Origin: Pseudomonas sp. GL-B-19
GTDB taxonomy: Bacteria; Pseudomonadota; Gammaproteobacteria; Pseudomonadales; Pseudomonadaceae
Length of the DNA stretch: 64,000 nt
Assembly: GCF_019956415.1 (NCBI RefSeq)
Contig: NZ_JAHBDK010000053.1
Location: 124,001-188,000 of the forward strand
Direction of reading: 5' to 3'
Shown here: positions 51,614 through 60,514 of the stretch, piece by piece
Numbering within the stretch: the first letter of the stretch is position 1
Layout of the letters: every line of letters begins with the position of its first letter
Made by a program: the position numbers and the translations under genes
The notes under the pieces: model-generated
Databases searched by the model: none
What the model was told of the DNA's origin: nothing
What the model saw: the letters and a program-made list of their open reading frames with translations, nothing else

Positions 51614-51850
51614 ATGCTTCCTGAATGTCAGCTGTTCGGCACCCTGGGGTGCCATCTCTGTGAAGTGGCCGAAGCCATGCTGATGCCCTTTGTCGAACAC
51701 GGTCTGCTGGTCGAACTGGTAGATATCGCTGACGATGAAACCTGGTTCGCAGCCTACAGTCTGCGCATTCCTGTCTTGCGACGAGTCGACACCGGCGCTG
51801 AACTGGGTTGGCCATTCAGTGCCGAGCAGGTTGTGGCGTTCTTGCGTTAA
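51614..51850 (+). CDS. Glutaredoxin-like protein
   Basis: A 78-residue member of the DUF836/glutaredoxin-2-like group. The redox motif CHLC at residues 13-16 follows FGTLG, and the cis-Pro occurs in LRIPVLRRVDTGAELGWPF, a typical signature of this group. No gene for a reductase is next to it. The function is a thiol-disulfide exchange protein of unknown client. Confidence 0.88.
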   Translation: MLPECQLFGTLGCHLCEVAEAMLMPFVEHGLLVELVDIADDETWFAAYSLRIPVLRRVDTGAELGWPFSAEQVVAFLR

Positions 51851-51929
51851 GCGGTTTTCGTGCTGGCGATGACCCCGCCTGTCAAACTTTGCGATTGATG
51901 CCCTTGGCTTAATCTATGCTCTTCGGATA

Positions 51930-51945
51930 CTGTATGCGCATACAG
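51930..51945 (+). promoter_or_regulatory. LexA (SOS) box
   Basis: CTGTATGCGCATACAG is a perfect palindrome with the CTGT-N8-ACAG of proteobacterial LexA. It lies 75 bp upstream of the hypothetical gene at 52020 and is the only strong regulatory signal in that gap. Confidence 0.75.
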
Positions 51946-52019
51946 CTATCGTGGTGCTGCCTCGTTATCCCGGGTTTTCGGGTTTGCGCAGGCAGTTCCG
52001 GGCGTGAGAGGGATGAATC

Positions 52020-52337
52020 GTGGTCAATGTCGAACAATTGAAAAACAGCGTGAACCGGATGTCGATCGATGTTGTGCGCGAGGCTGTCCTCGAGTTACGT
52101 CTGGACGGTCTGGTGACGGAGGGAAAAACACCCTTCAACAAACTGCATTTCAATACCTGTTTCGCCGAAATCGAAGCGTTGTTCCAGCGGGCGGGTTACC
52201 ACCGGCAACTCGATGTCGTGGGCTATCAGGGGTTGTTGTACGCGCTTTACGATCCCGCTCGCTGGGAAGCCGTCGATGTACTGCGCTGGCTCAAGGAGTT
52301 CACTGACGCGGCGGCGCGCACACAGATTCCGGCATGA
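52020..52337 (+). CDS. Hypothetical protein, probable SOS gene
   Basis: A 105-residue soluble protein with no recognised domain, beginning at GTG 52020. It is mostly helical and charged (VEQLKNSVNRMSIDVVREAVLELRLDGL), ending in an aromatic-rich LLYALYDPARWEAVDVLRWLKEF. A perfect LexA box stands upstream, so it should be induced by DNA damage. It is followed after 71 bp by a pseudouridine synthase gene in the same direction. Function unknown; a short repair or cell-cycle factor is possible. Confidence 0.72.
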   Translation: MVNVEQLKNSVNRMSIDVVREAVLELRLDGLVTEGKTPFNKLHFNTCFAEIEALFQRAGYHRQLDVVGYQGLLYALYDPARWEAVDVLRWLKEFTDAAARTQIPA

Positions 52338-52408
52338 GGATTCTCTGCTAGGTTCGACTCGGCCACTGTTGGATAATGCCGACCTGTATTGAGGGTCAGA
52401 ACTTTCGT

Positions 52409-53299
52409 ATGTCGACTTCATCTTTTTCCGCTGCACACAACCAGGCCAGCACGCTCTACTTGCCGCCAGGTTCGTGGCAGACCGTTATCGATTGCCTGTG
52501 TGAACACTTCAGCGCTATTGGTCGTGAACAATGGCTGGACAGAGTGGCTCGCGGTCGGGTGCTCGACGGGCACGGAATGCCGATCGCGGTCGATCTGCCT
52601 TACAAGGAAGGCCTGCGGATTCATTATTTCCGTGAGGTGCCGGACGAAAAGCCGATTCCGGTAGTCGAGTCGATCCTCTATGCCGACGAGCATCTGGTGG
52701 TTGCAGACAAGCCGCATTTTCTGCCGGTGACGCCGGCAGGCGAGTATGTGGAACAAACGCTGCTGCGAAGGTTGATCCGTCGACTGGATAACCCACATCT
52801 GGTGCCGCTGCATCGCATTGACCGGCATACGGCAGGGTTGGTTCTGTTTTCCGCCAACCCGCAGAGCCGTTCAGCGTATCAGTCGTTATTTCCGACACGA
52901 CAGATTGAAAAGCGCTACGAGGCAATTGCCGCTGCATTGCCTGAACGGGCCTTTCCTTTGGTACATAAAAGCCGACTCATCGATGGCGAACCGTTTTTCC
53001 GCATGCAGGAAGGTCCGGGTGTCAGCAATACCGAGACAGCAGTCGAGGTTCGGGAAAAGAACGGAGACCTCTGGCGATATGCGCTTTACCCGGTGACGGG
53101 CAAGAAACATCAATTGCGCGTGCACATGACAGCGCTGGGCGCGAGTATTTGCAATGATCCGTTCTACCCGCAGGTGCTCAAGGACGTTGAAGATGACTAC
53201 GCCAACCCGCTGAAACTGCTCGCTCAGGGCTTGCGGTTTGTGGATCCGGTCACCGGCCAGGAAAGGGTGTTTGAAAGCACCATCACCTTGCAGTGGTGA
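52409..53299 (+). CDS. RluA-family pseudouridine synthase
   Basis: A 296-residue RNA-uridine isomerase of the RluA/RsuA superfamily. The catalytic motif HRIDRHTAGLVLFS (Asp near residue 135) and VTGKKHQLRVHMTALG close to the C-terminus are clear. An N-terminal short helical domain is present but no complete S4 domain. The target RNA is unknown; neighbours do not tell. ATG 52409 is chosen from the alternative at 52376 by length of family. Terminator downstream. Confidence 0.9.
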   Translation: MSTSSFSAAHNQASTLYLPPGSWQTVIDCLCEHFSAIGREQWLDRVARGRVLDGHGMPIAVDLPYKEGLRIHYFREVPDEKPIPVVESILYADEHLVVADKPHFLPVTPAGEYVEQTLLRRLIRRLDNPHLVPLHRIDRHTAGLVLFSANPQSRSAYQSLFPTRQIEKRYEAIAAALPERAFPLVHKSRLIDGEPFFRMQEGPGVSNTETAVEVREKNGDLWRYALYPVTGKKHQLRVHMTALGASICNDPFYPQVLKDVEDDYANPLKLLAQGLRFVDPVTGQERVFESTITLQW

Positions 53300-53314
53300 A
53301 AAATCCCGGTCACG

Positions 53315-53340
53315 AAAAAGCCCGCATCAAGCGGGCTTTG
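53315..53340. terminator. Terminator between the pseudouridine synthase and lipoprotein genes
   Basis: The stem AAGCCCGC / GCGGGCTT has an A-run on the left and short T-run. It can serve both convergent genes, best for the minus strand. Confidence 0.75.
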
Positions 53341-53365
53341 TCGCATCTGGCAGGTGCAGTAACAA

Positions 53366-53587
53366 TTACAACTCTTTAACGGTGCGAACCTGATCCTTGT
53401 TGATGCGAGTTTCCTTGCCATCCAGCTGTTCGAATTCGTAGAAGCCCGACTTTTCATCATACGATGGCGTGTCGATGGCCTGGATTTCGCGACCGTCATT
53501 CAAGGTGATCACTGACGGCGATGCACAGCCCGCCAAGGTCGCTAGGCCCACTGCGAGCATAAAAGTGGCGAGGGTCCGTTGAGTCAT
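53366..53587 (-). CDS. YgdI/YgdR family small lipoprotein
   Basis: A 73-residue lipoprotein. The type II signal peptide ends in LAGC with the lipidated Cys at residue 21, and Ala follows. The mature part is the YgdI/YgdR domain (SPSVITLNDGREIQAIDTPSYDEKSGFYEFEQLDG is spread over residues 23-57), a single small SH3-like fold. Function unknown. ATG 53587 (MTQRTLATFML) is preferred to the longer frame that overlaps mobA. Confidence 0.92.
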   Translation of the reverse strand: MTQRTLATFMLAVGLATLAGCASPSVITLNDGREIQAIDTPSYDEKSGFYEFEQLDGKETRINKDQVRTVKEL

Positions 53588-53658
53588 GAGCGTGTCTCCG
53601 AATAAGAATTCTTTGGTTGCTGGGCTTGAGACGTATACAACGCACGCAAGTTCCTTGC

Positions 53659-54264
53659 CTAGTGTCGTTCTGACTCGGAGTGTGCGCTTAACAGTTCCGG
53701 GGTATTGAGGTTGGCCAGTCGCGGGTCGTTGTCTACACATTGTAGTGCGGTGGCCTCCAGTTTGCGCATGAGGCGTCCCGGGCTGCGTTCACCTTCATTC
53801 CATGCCGTGTCGAACGCCGAGCAGAGTGCGACAGGGATAATGCACAGCAACGGTTCCCAGTGTGCGCCCTGGCGCAGCATCAACGGTTTGTCCGGATGCT
53901 GGCGGGCGGTTTCGCGCATGCTGTGGAGCAGGGCGGCATTGATGCGAGGTACGTCGCAGGGCAGCACCAGCAGAAGAGGATGGCGGGCCGCCTTGAGGCC
54001 GGCGCGAATACCCGCCAAGGGTCCAGGGAAATCGCCTTCGTCGTCATGGACCATTTGATCGGCGTAAGGCGCGTATTTGTCCAGGTTCCTGTTGCACGAA
54101 ATAATCAGGTCATCGCTCAGATCGCGGGTCTTGCGATACAGGTGCGCGATCAGCGGCTCGCCGTGCCATTCCAGCAAACCCTTGTCCTGACCGCCCATGC
54201 GTTGGCCACGACCGCCAGCCAGGAGCAAAATGGAGCAAGGCGGCAATGGTGAGTCAGGGGGCAT
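53659..54264 (-). CDS. mobA: Molybdenum cofactor guanylyltransferase MobA
   Basis: A 201-residue enzyme that links GMP to Mo-molybdopterin, giving the bis-MGD cofactor. The GTP-binding motif LLAGGRGQRMGGQDKGLL lies at residues 14-31, and FPGPLAGIRAGL and LVLPCDVPRI, with the Mg-binding Asp, follow. It is divergent from moaB (82 bp apart), so this is a molybdenum cofactor block with moaB-moeA. Confidence 0.96.
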   Translation of the reverse strand: MPPDSPLPPCSILLLAGGRGQRMGGQDKGLLEWHGEPLIAHLYRKTRDLSDDLIISCNRNLDKYAPYADQMVHDDEGDFPGPLAGIRAGLKAARHPLLLVLPCDVPRINAALLHSMRETARQHPDKPLMLRQGAHWEPLLCIIPVALCSAFDTAWNEGERSPGRLMRKLEATALQCVDNDPRLANLNTPELLSAHSESERH

Positions 54265-54345
54265 GGCAGGTCTCCATGGGGGCGCTGAAAAAGTGAAGCG
54301 CTGTGATATAACACCGAGCTGTTTTTCCTACAACTGGACGAGCCT

Positions 54346-54885
54346 ATGAAAGCCAAGGCTGATGTACCTTTCGCGCCGCTTAATATCGCGGTGCTGACGG
54401 TCAGCGATACCCGAACCCTGGAAACCGATACGTCAGGACAGGTTTTTGTCGACGGTTTGAGCGCCGCCGGTCATAACCTGGCCGCTCGGGTTTTGCTTAA
54501 AGATGATCTCTACAAAATTCGCGCGCAAGTCGCCAACTGGATTGCCGATGAGGTGGTGCAGGTGGTGCTGATCACTGGCGGTACCGGGTTCACCGGACGG
54601 GACAGCACGCCAGAGGCGGTAAGTTGCCTGCTGGACAAACAAGTTGATGGTTTTGGTGAGTTGTTCCGGCAGATTTCTGTTGCCGATATCGGCACTTCGA
54701 CCGTGCAGTCCCGGGCGCTGGCCGGTTTGGCCAACGGTACGCTGGTCTGTTGCTTGCCGGGTTCGACCAACGCCGTGCGCACCGGCTGGGATGGCATTCT
54801 TGCCGAACAGCTGGATGCGCGCCATCGCCCCTGCAATTTCGTGGCTCATCTGAAGCAGGCGGCACCCTGTGAATCCCGCGGGTAA
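54346..54885 (+). CDS. moaB: Molybdenum cofactor biosynthesis protein MoaB
   Basis: A 179-residue MoaB/MogA-fold protein, involved in adenylylating molybdopterin. Motifs are VSDTRTLETDTSGQ at about 26-39, ITGGTGFTGRDSTPEA, and LPGSTNAVRTGWDGIL. A TATAAC -10-like sequence lies near 54307. The stop lies 17 bp inside moeA, so the two are translationally linked. Confidence 0.95.
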   Translation: MKAKADVPFAPLNIAVLTVSDTRTLETDTSGQVFVDGLSAAGHNLAARVLLKDDLYKIRAQVANWIADEVVQVVLITGGTGFTGRDSTPEAVSCLLDKQVDGFGELFRQISVADIGTSTVQSRALAGLANGTLVCCLPGSTNAVRTGWDGILAEQLDARHRPCNFVAHLKQAAPCESRG

Positions 54886-56095
54886 GCCGGGTAAAACCGG
54901 AAGCCTGATGCCTGTCGAGGTGGCGCTGGCGCGTCTGCTGGACATGGCAGAAGCCTCGCCCATCCGCGAGCGTGAACGCTTGCCGGTGGCGCAGGTTCAG
55001 GGGCGCGTGCTCGCCGATGACTTGGTTTCGAACCTTGATCTGCCACCTTGGCCGAACAGTGCCATGGACGGCTACGCCTTGCGTGTCGCTGACTGGACGG
55101 GAGAACCGTTGGTGGTCAGTCAGAAGATATTTGCCGGTCAGGCGCCCGAACCGTTAAAGCCCGGTACCTGCGCCCGAATCTTTACCGGTGCGCCTGTGCC
55201 AGCAGGCGCCGACTGTGTCGAGATGCAGGAAAATGCCGAGGTTCAGGCGGATGAGCGAGTACGGTTCCTCGAATCCATGAATCCGGGTCAAAACATCCGG
55301 CCACAAGGTCAGGAAACCACGGTTGGCGAGCTTGTCTTGTCGGCCGGCACACGGCTTGGGCCTATCGAGCAGGGCTTGGCGGCATCGCTGGGATGCGCTG
55401 AGCTGGACGTGATTCGCAAGGTTCGTGTTGCGGTTCTCTCAACCGGAGATGAATTGGTTGAACCGGGCCAGGCCCTCGGCCCAGGACAGATCTACAACAG
55501 CAATCGCGTATTGCTGTGCAGTTGGTTGCAACGCCTGGGCTGTGAAGTCATCGATGCCGGTATTCTTCCTGATGATTTGGTGACCACCCGTGCCCGCCTC
55601 GGCGAGTTGAAGGATGTTGATCTGATCCTCTCCACGGGTGGGGTGTCTGTAGGAGAAGCCGATTTCCTGGGCATGGCCTTGCGCGAAGAGGGCGAGCTCA
55701 CGCTGTGGAAACTCGCCATCAAACCGGGCAAGCCGCTGACATTCGGGCATTTTCGTGGCGTACCTGTGATTGGATTGCCCGGCAACCCGGCGTCGACACT
55801 GGTCACTTTTGCTTTGTTGGCAAAGCCCTATCTCCTGCGCCGTCAAGGTGTAAAAGAGGTTGAGCCGCTGAAGTTTCAGGTGCCGGCCGGGTTCGTCTGG
55901 CCTAAGGCTGGTAACCGACGAGAGTACTTGCGTGGTCGTCTGGAGAATGGCCGGGCGATCATTTACAAGAATCAGAGCTCAGGTGTACTTCGCAGTGCCG
56001 CCTGGGCTGATGGCCTGGTTGAGGTGTTGGAAGATCGCACGTTGATCGAGGGTGAATATGTAGTTTTCATTCCTCTGAGCGAAGTCTTGAGCTGA
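54869..56095 (+). CDS. moeA: Molybdopterin molybdenumtransferase MoeA
   Basis: A 408-residue MoeA that inserts molybdate into adenylylated molybdopterin. Clear motifs are PWPNSAMDGYALR, FTGAPVPAGADCVEMQE, LSTGDELVEPGQ...GQIYNSN, LILSTGGVSVGEADF and GLPGNPAST. GTG 54869 overlaps moaB by 17 bp. The ATG at 54908 (MPVEVALARLL) is an alternative start with GGAAG upstream. Confidence 0.95.
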   Translation: MNPAGKPGKTGSLMPVEVALARLLDMAEASPIRERERLPVAQVQGRVLADDLVSNLDLPPWPNSAMDGYALRVADWTGEPLVVSQKIFAGQAPEPLKPGTCARIFTGAPVPAGADCVEMQENAEVQADERVRFLESMNPGQNIRPQGQETTVGELVLSAGTRLGPIEQGLAASLGCAELDVIRKVRVAVLSTGDELVEPGQALGPGQIYNSNRVLLCSWLQRLGCEVIDAGILPDDLVTTRARLGELKDVDLILSTGGVSVGEADFLGMALREEGELTLWKLAIKPGKPLTFGHFRGVPVIGLPGNPASTLVTFALLAKPYLLRRQGVKEVEPLKFQVPAGFVWPKAGNRREYLRGRLENGRAIIYKNQSSGVLRSAAWADGLVEVLEDRTLIEGEYVVFIPLSEVLS

Positions 56096-56115
56096 TCTCG
56101 CGATGTCTCTTTGCC

Positions 56116-56145
56116 GCAAGCCCGGTAAATTTGCCGGGTCTTGCG
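56116..56145 (+). terminator. Weak hairpin after moeA
   Basis: GCAAGCCCGG and its near-complement CCGGGTCTTGC form a stem with an AAATTT loop; there is no T-run, so termination may be inefficient. Confidence 0.4.
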
Positions 56146-56158
56146 TGTATGACTAACG

Positions 56159-56467
56159 CTAACGAAGCAGAAGTGTCACGACCTGGTCGAAGCGGCTATT
56201 GGCAACCCAGCCCAACAGCCCGAGGACTACAGCGGTTCCGCCCGCCGAGTAAGCCAGTCTGTGCTTGATGGACTTGACGTCATTGCGCACTTCATCCATG
56301 TCTCTTCGGATGTATTTCAGATGGGTCTCCAGTTCAATGACGCGAGGTTCCATATCAACTCCTGAAGCGGGTTTTGCGTTGTTGTTGAATTCAGCCTGAT
56401 GATTGGCGCGACTTTCTGCGAACGGCGTTACCGGGCTGAGCGGCAACTTGATGTCATGAGTTTGCAT
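56159..56467 (-). CDS. Small coiled-coil protein with C-terminal membrane segment
   Basis: A 102-residue protein: a low-complexity start, then a coiled-coil stretch (RVIELETHLKYIRRDMDEVRNDVKSIKHRL, residues about 40-70), then the hydrophobic segment GGTAVVLGLLGWVAN. This layout recalls hemolysin XhlA-like tail-anchored proteins. Start taken at 56467 (MQTHDIKLPLSP); 56491 is an alternative. No function is assigned. It is convergent to moeA. Confidence 0.72.
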   Translation of the reverse strand: MQTHDIKLPLSPVTPFAESRANHQAEFNNNAKPASGVDMEPRVIELETHLKYIRRDMDEVRNDVKSIKHRLAYSAGGTAVVLGLLGWVANSRFDQVVTLLLR

Positions 56468-56789
56468 GGAGAAAACCGCTCCTTGCGTCAATGCCGTTTG
56501 GGTAGCCGAAACCCGTATTGCGTGCGTTTTTTGTAGCCCTTGAACGGGGTTTACTCATTGCTTGCACATCCCTGTGTCTTTGCTGTTGATGACAGATAAC
56601 CGCTGACATCAAGGTGTACCAATCGCCCCGGTTGGTCAATTGAGCCGATTCCTCACATATCGTAAGAAAACTTCCCGCCCTGTAGGACCGCAAACCTGCA
56701 CGCCTCGAAAAATCTCAACGCCTTGCGACCTTTATAGGGGGCAGTGAGGTCAACATCTCCTGAATGAATTTCAATCAGGAGCTACGACA
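56468..56789. other. 322-bp gap before yegS
   Basis: No gene is found. CTTTATAGGG near 56730-56740 is a possible -10 for yegS; no reliable -35 accompanies it. The divergent start of the coiled-coil gene lies at the left end. I see no repeats. Confidence 0.35.
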
Positions 56790-57707
56790 ATGAGTGAGCG
56801 CAAGGCGCTGTTGATTCTGCATGGCAAGCAGGCACTCAACGAGGAGGTCCGCGCGGCCATCGAAGGTAAGCGCAAGCAGGGTTGGGATCTGGCGGTCCGA
56901 CTGACTTGGGAGGCGGGGGACGCGCAGCGGTGGGTGGAAGAAGCGTTGAGCGCAGGCTATACGCAACTGATTGCCGGCGGCGGTGATGGCACATTACGCG
57001 ATGTTGCCGAGGCCATAGCCGCGCACCCGAATCAGGCCAGCCTGGTCTTGATGCCATTGGGCACTGCCAATGATTTTGCTCGCGCAGCGGGTGTGCCTCT
57101 AATACCGGCTCTGGCCCTGGACCTTCTGGAGGCTGCGCCGCACGCTATCGATCTGGGGGACGTTGGAGGGCAGGTCTTTCTGAATATGGCCACTGGCGGT
57201 TTCGGCAGTCAGGTCACAGCCAATACGTCGGAAGACTTGAAAAAAATCCTTGGTGGTGCCGCGTATCTGTTTACTGGTCTGTCACGTTTCAGCGAGTTGC
57301 ACGCGGCATATGGCGAGTTGCATGGGCCGGACTTTTATTGGCGCGGAGAGCTATTGGCACTGGGTATCGGCAATGGTCGGCAGGCGGGAGGTGGGCATGT
57401 GCTATGCCCGGAGGCGCTGATTGACGATGGTCTGCTGGACATCAGTATTTTACCGGCCCCTCAGGAAGTGGTCGGAACCTTGAAAACCCTGCTTGCCGAT
57501 GGTTTTGGCATCGACAACATGTTTGTGCGCGCCCGTTTGCCCTGGGTCGAAATCAAGGTTTCGGAAGGTCTGCACATCAACCTTGATGGCGAGCCTCTGG
57601 AGGGCGATAGCCTGCGTTTTTCTGCGCGTGCCGCGGCATTGCGTGTGCATTTGCCGGAGAACTCACCGCTGTTGAGTGCAGCGCTGTCAGTTAATCGTCC
57701 AGACTGA
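56790..57707 (+). CDS. yegS: Lipid kinase YegS
   Basis: A 305-residue diacylglycerol-kinase-fold enzyme that phosphorylates phosphatidylglycerol in E. coli. The nucleotide motif IAGGGDGTLRDVAEAI lies near residue 62-77; LMPLGTANDFARAAGVP and ATGGFGSQVTANT are further conserved signatures, and NLDGEPLEGDS carries the catalytic Asp. ATG 56790 has GGAG about 10 bp upstream. The 3' end overlaps the convergent response regulator gene by 17 bp. Confidence 0.95.
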   Translation: MSERKALLILHGKQALNEEVRAAIEGKRKQGWDLAVRLTWEAGDAQRWVEEALSAGYTQLIAGGGDGTLRDVAEAIAAHPNQASLVLMPLGTANDFARAAGVPLIPALALDLLEAAPHAIDLGDVGGQVFLNMATGGFGSQVTANTSEDLKKILGGAAYLFTGLSRFSELHAAYGELHGPDFYWRGELLALGIGNGRQAGGGHVLCPEALIDDGLLDISILPAPQEVVGTLKTLLADGFGIDNMFVRARLPWVEIKVSEGLHINLDGEPLEGDSLRFSARAAALRVHLPENSPLLSAALSVNRPD

Positions 57708-58350
57708 TGATTTGTTCGCGTACGGCAAACAGGACCAGACCGGCCACGTCGTAGATCTGCAGGCGTTTCATGATCTGCGAGCGGTGGGTTTCAACGGTCT
57801 TGATGCTAAGGCCCAGGCCATTGGCGATTTCCCGGGTGGATTTTCCACGAACAATCAGTCGCAGGATTTCCAGTTGCCGTGCCGTCAGGTTATGTGAGTC
57901 GGACGTTTCCGGTTGCTGTTTCTGGTTGCGGATCAATGCCTGATTGATGACTGTGTGGGCGATGGCAGGGCTCAAGTAGCGTTCGTTATTGCGCAAGGCA
58001 TCCAGGGCATGTTCCAGCTCGGTGGCCGTGGTGTCTTTGAGCAAATAACCATGGGCGCCGGACTCAAGCGCTTGCATGATGAGTGCTGGATCGGTGTGCA
58101 TCGACAGGATCAGCACCTTGCTTTGCGGGCGCACCCGCTTGAGTCGCTGCATGGCTTCAAGGCCGCCGGTCACCTTCATGGAGATATCCAGCAAAATAAT
58201 GTCAGGCGAAAGCTTCTCGACCATCTCGAGTAAATGCGAGCCGTCATCGGCCTCGCCAATGACCGCGTAGCCGGGAATATCCAGCACCAAAGCGCGCACG
58301 CCTGCCCTAATCAGTGAGTGGTCATCCACCAGAAGTAAGTTACAAGTCAA
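57691..58350 (-). CDS. NarL/LuxR-family response regulator
   Basis: A 219-residue two-domain regulator. The receiver has VDDHSL, phospho-Asp in IILLDISMKVTGG, Lys in GYLLKDTT. The HTH is NLTARQLEILRLIVRGKSTREIANGLGLSIKTVETHRSQIMKRLQI. Its start overlaps the partner kinase stop by 4 bp, making a kinase-regulator operon. Target genes unknown. Confidence 0.94.
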   Translation of the reverse strand: MTCNLLLVDDHSLIRAGVRALVLDIPGYAVIGEADDGSHLLEMVEKLSPDIILLDISMKVTGGLEAMQRLKRVRPQSKVLILSMHTDPALIMQALESGAHGYLLKDTTATELEHALDALRNNERYLSPAIAHTVINQALIRNQKQQPETSDSHNLTARQLEILRLIVRGKSTREIANGLGLSIKTVETHRSQIMKRLQIYDVAGLVLFAVREQIISLDD

Positions 58351-59255
58351 TGTAAAACCTTATTCGTACTGGCCCGCTCAAGCGCACGGGGCGCCCAGGG
58401 GAAGAGTGCTTCGATTTGAGTGCCTTTGCCCGGTTCGCTGGTCACGGCCAAGGTCCCGCCCAACTGATCGATCCGTTCCCGCATCCCGGCCATCCCCCGC
58501 TGTCCTTCTCGACCGGGGTCAGCCGCGGGTGCGAAACCCAGGCCGTCGTCGCTGATCGATAGTTCCAGGCCTTGGGGTGTACGTTGCAGGCGGACCAGCA
58601 GATTTTTCGCTTCGGCGTGACGCAGAATGTTGGTCACTGCTTCCTGGGTAATTCGAAACGCTGCCACCGCCATTTCCTCCGGTATGCCGGTCAAGCGTTG
58701 ATGGCATTCCAGGCTCCAGTGCATTGATGTATTGGCCAGGGTCTTGAGCAGATGCGCACGCAGACTGGCTTCCAGTCCGAGGCTCGCCAATTGCCTGGGA
58801 TTAAGGATGGCCGAGACGTCACGAACCTTGGTCAGGGTTTCTTCCAGTGTGTCGCAGAGCACTGAGCACTGGCCTTGCATTTCTTCAGGCATCCGCCGTT
58901 TGAGCCATTCACTTTGAAGTTTTGCGGCTGTCAGCAACTGGCCAATATCGTCGTGCAATTCTCTACTGAGCCGATGGCGTTCATTTTCCTGAACTTCCAA
59001 CAGTCGGTCCGCCAGCTCCTGCGGCTCAAATCTTATTGACGTACTCGAGAGACGATGTTGCACCCAGACGCAGGCCAACGCCGCGATATTGAGCACCAGC
59101 ACGCTCAGCGGAAGGGGAGCGGACAGACAGAAGACCAGTAGGCTGCCAAGGGCTGAAACGGTGCACAGCAACAACGTGAAACGTCGCGCGTTTTTCTGGG
59201 AAGGTGGCCATAGGATGACTGACTTGAGGCTGGCGTACATAGCGGATGGAGCCAA
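58347..59255 (-). CDS. NarX/UhpB-type sensor histidine kinase
   Basis: A 302-residue kinase of the HisKA_3 type. Two membrane segments at about 24-65 are separated by almost no periplasmic loop. The phospho-acceptor is in RHRLSRELHDDIGQLLTAAKLQ (about residue 95-100). The HATPase part has EAVTNILRHA and the ISDDGLGF, RGMAGMRERI boxes. No PAS or HAMP is found, so the sensor is probably the membrane part itself. ATG 59240 is an alternative start. It is co-transcribed with the NarL-type regulator. Confidence 0.92.
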   Translation of the reverse strand: MAPSAMYASLKSVILWPPSQKNARRFTLLLCTVSALGSLLVFCLSAPLPLSVLVLNIAALACVWVQHRLSSTSIRFEPQELADRLLEVQENERHRLSRELHDDIGQLLTAAKLQSEWLKRRMPEEMQGQCSVLCDTLEETLTKVRDVSAILNPRQLASLGLEASLRAHLLKTLANTSMHWSLECHQRLTGIPEEMAVAAFRITQEAVTNILRHAEAKNLLVRLQRTPQGLELSISDDGLGFAPAADPGREGQRGMAGMRERIDQLGGTLAVTSEPGKGTQIEALFPWAPRALERASTNKVLH

Positions 59256-59651
59256 TGAATGTTCGCTGCGGGCAGACCGGCCATAGGGCTGACGGGTCTC
59301 TGTCTGAAAATCTATAGTGGCTCGTCTTGAGCAGAGTACGGTGCAGTGGTGAAACTACAGCCATTGTCTGTCTGCTTTCATCCGATCACACTTGGCCAAT
59401 AATTGGCGTCAACTAATGGGCGGCATAATACCACTTAAGATACCGTTGGTCGCGTTTGGTATATAGGACCATGCAGTCAGGAAATAAAGCGGTTGGACGC
59501 TAGTCCATGATGGAAAAGCATTACGGAGGGAAATGATTAGCATCGAACTGTCGTTGACAGATATGAGGTGTTCAATTGCGACATGAACGCGCTCAGTTAT
59601 AGAGCGCCGTCATGGCAATAAGACTTTGCACAGCGTAGTTGTCTAACTTAT
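59256..59651. other. 396-bp gap beyond the kinase gene
   Basis: AT-richer than its flanks and without an open frame of note. The left end should hold the kinase promoter and the right end lies downstream of the Hpt-like gene, where no T-tailed hairpin is visible. I see no repeat or RNA gene. Confidence 0.4.
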
Positions 59652-60122
59652 TTAAGCCTGCCGTTCCGAATAGGAAACGAGCGTAAACGGTTTGGAGTTA
59701 ACCGGTAACTGAAATGGACTGAGTCCGACCTGGAACGCAAAGGCTTCGATCAAGGAAGTCTGCTCAGTGTCATCCAGGCTGAGTTGACCGGTGGTTTGAT
59801 CGATGAGTTCAAGTTGCCAGGCCATCAGCGTGAAGCATTCTTTCAGCGCCCCCAGTGCTTGATCGTGCAGGTCGATTTGGTTGTGGGTGTGGTTCAGCAA
59901 ACCATGAATATGCAGAGAAAACTCGGACATGGCTTCCAGCGCCAAGGCATCGGCCCGGCTCGCCAATTTGAGCAGACTGCTGAGCATGCAATCGATTGCG
60001 TCTTTGTCATTGCTGATCAATTGCAGGTGGCTCAGGCACTCCTCCGATTTGGCTAGAAGGGTTTCTGCCTCGACAAGAAACTCCGGTAAACGCTGAGCCC
60101 ACTGCTTGGGTTTGTTCGGCAT
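59652..60122 (-). CDS. Hpt-like helical protein lacking a phospho-histidine
   Basis: A 156-residue all-helical protein. Its first half (LPEFLVEAETLLAKSEECLSHLQ, then DAIDCMLSSLLKLASRADALALEAMSEFSLHIHGLL) has the helix pattern of a CheA P1/Hpt domain. At the place of the HxxKG phospho-site it reads LLKLAS, with no His. The assignment is by pattern only. ATG 60122 has GGAGGT upstream. It is divergent from cheV, 463 bp away. If truly Hpt-like it would be a non-phosphorylatable decoy or scaffold. Confidence 0.55.
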   Translation of the reverse strand: MPNKPKQWAQRLPEFLVEAETLLAKSEECLSHLQLISNDKDAIDCMLSSLLKLASRADALALEAMSEFSLHIHGLLNHTHNQIDLHDQALGALKECFTLMAWQLELIDQTTGQLSLDDTEQTSLIEAFAFQVGLSPFQLPVNSKPFTLVSYSERQA

Positions 60123-60514
60123 GCTTACCTCCACAACGTCATGTCAAATGAGGGGATATCACGTATGTCGACGAGGACGTTCAACGTCCCGACGCTGTCA
60201 TGCCGGCGTGAGATCGCGCTCCAGCAGGACTGAGCCCAGGCTGGGGAGCTTGATAGGGTGGAAGACCACTTTCCTGCGATCGCACACAAAAACCTGACTC
60301 CGTTCATGCAATGAGAATGGCGTCACATTAATGGCTATTGGATATCGCGAATATCAGGTTGGGCCTGATTGTTACTAGGGGAATCCCTTACACAGGGGAA
60401 CCTAACGTGCGAATCGTGGTCGCGCCGCAAGGAGTGAAGCAGATGAATCACGGATGCAGTAAAGCATGATGCTAATGTGACATCAATGCTCGGTCGTGGC
60501 ATTTTGTCTCAGGG

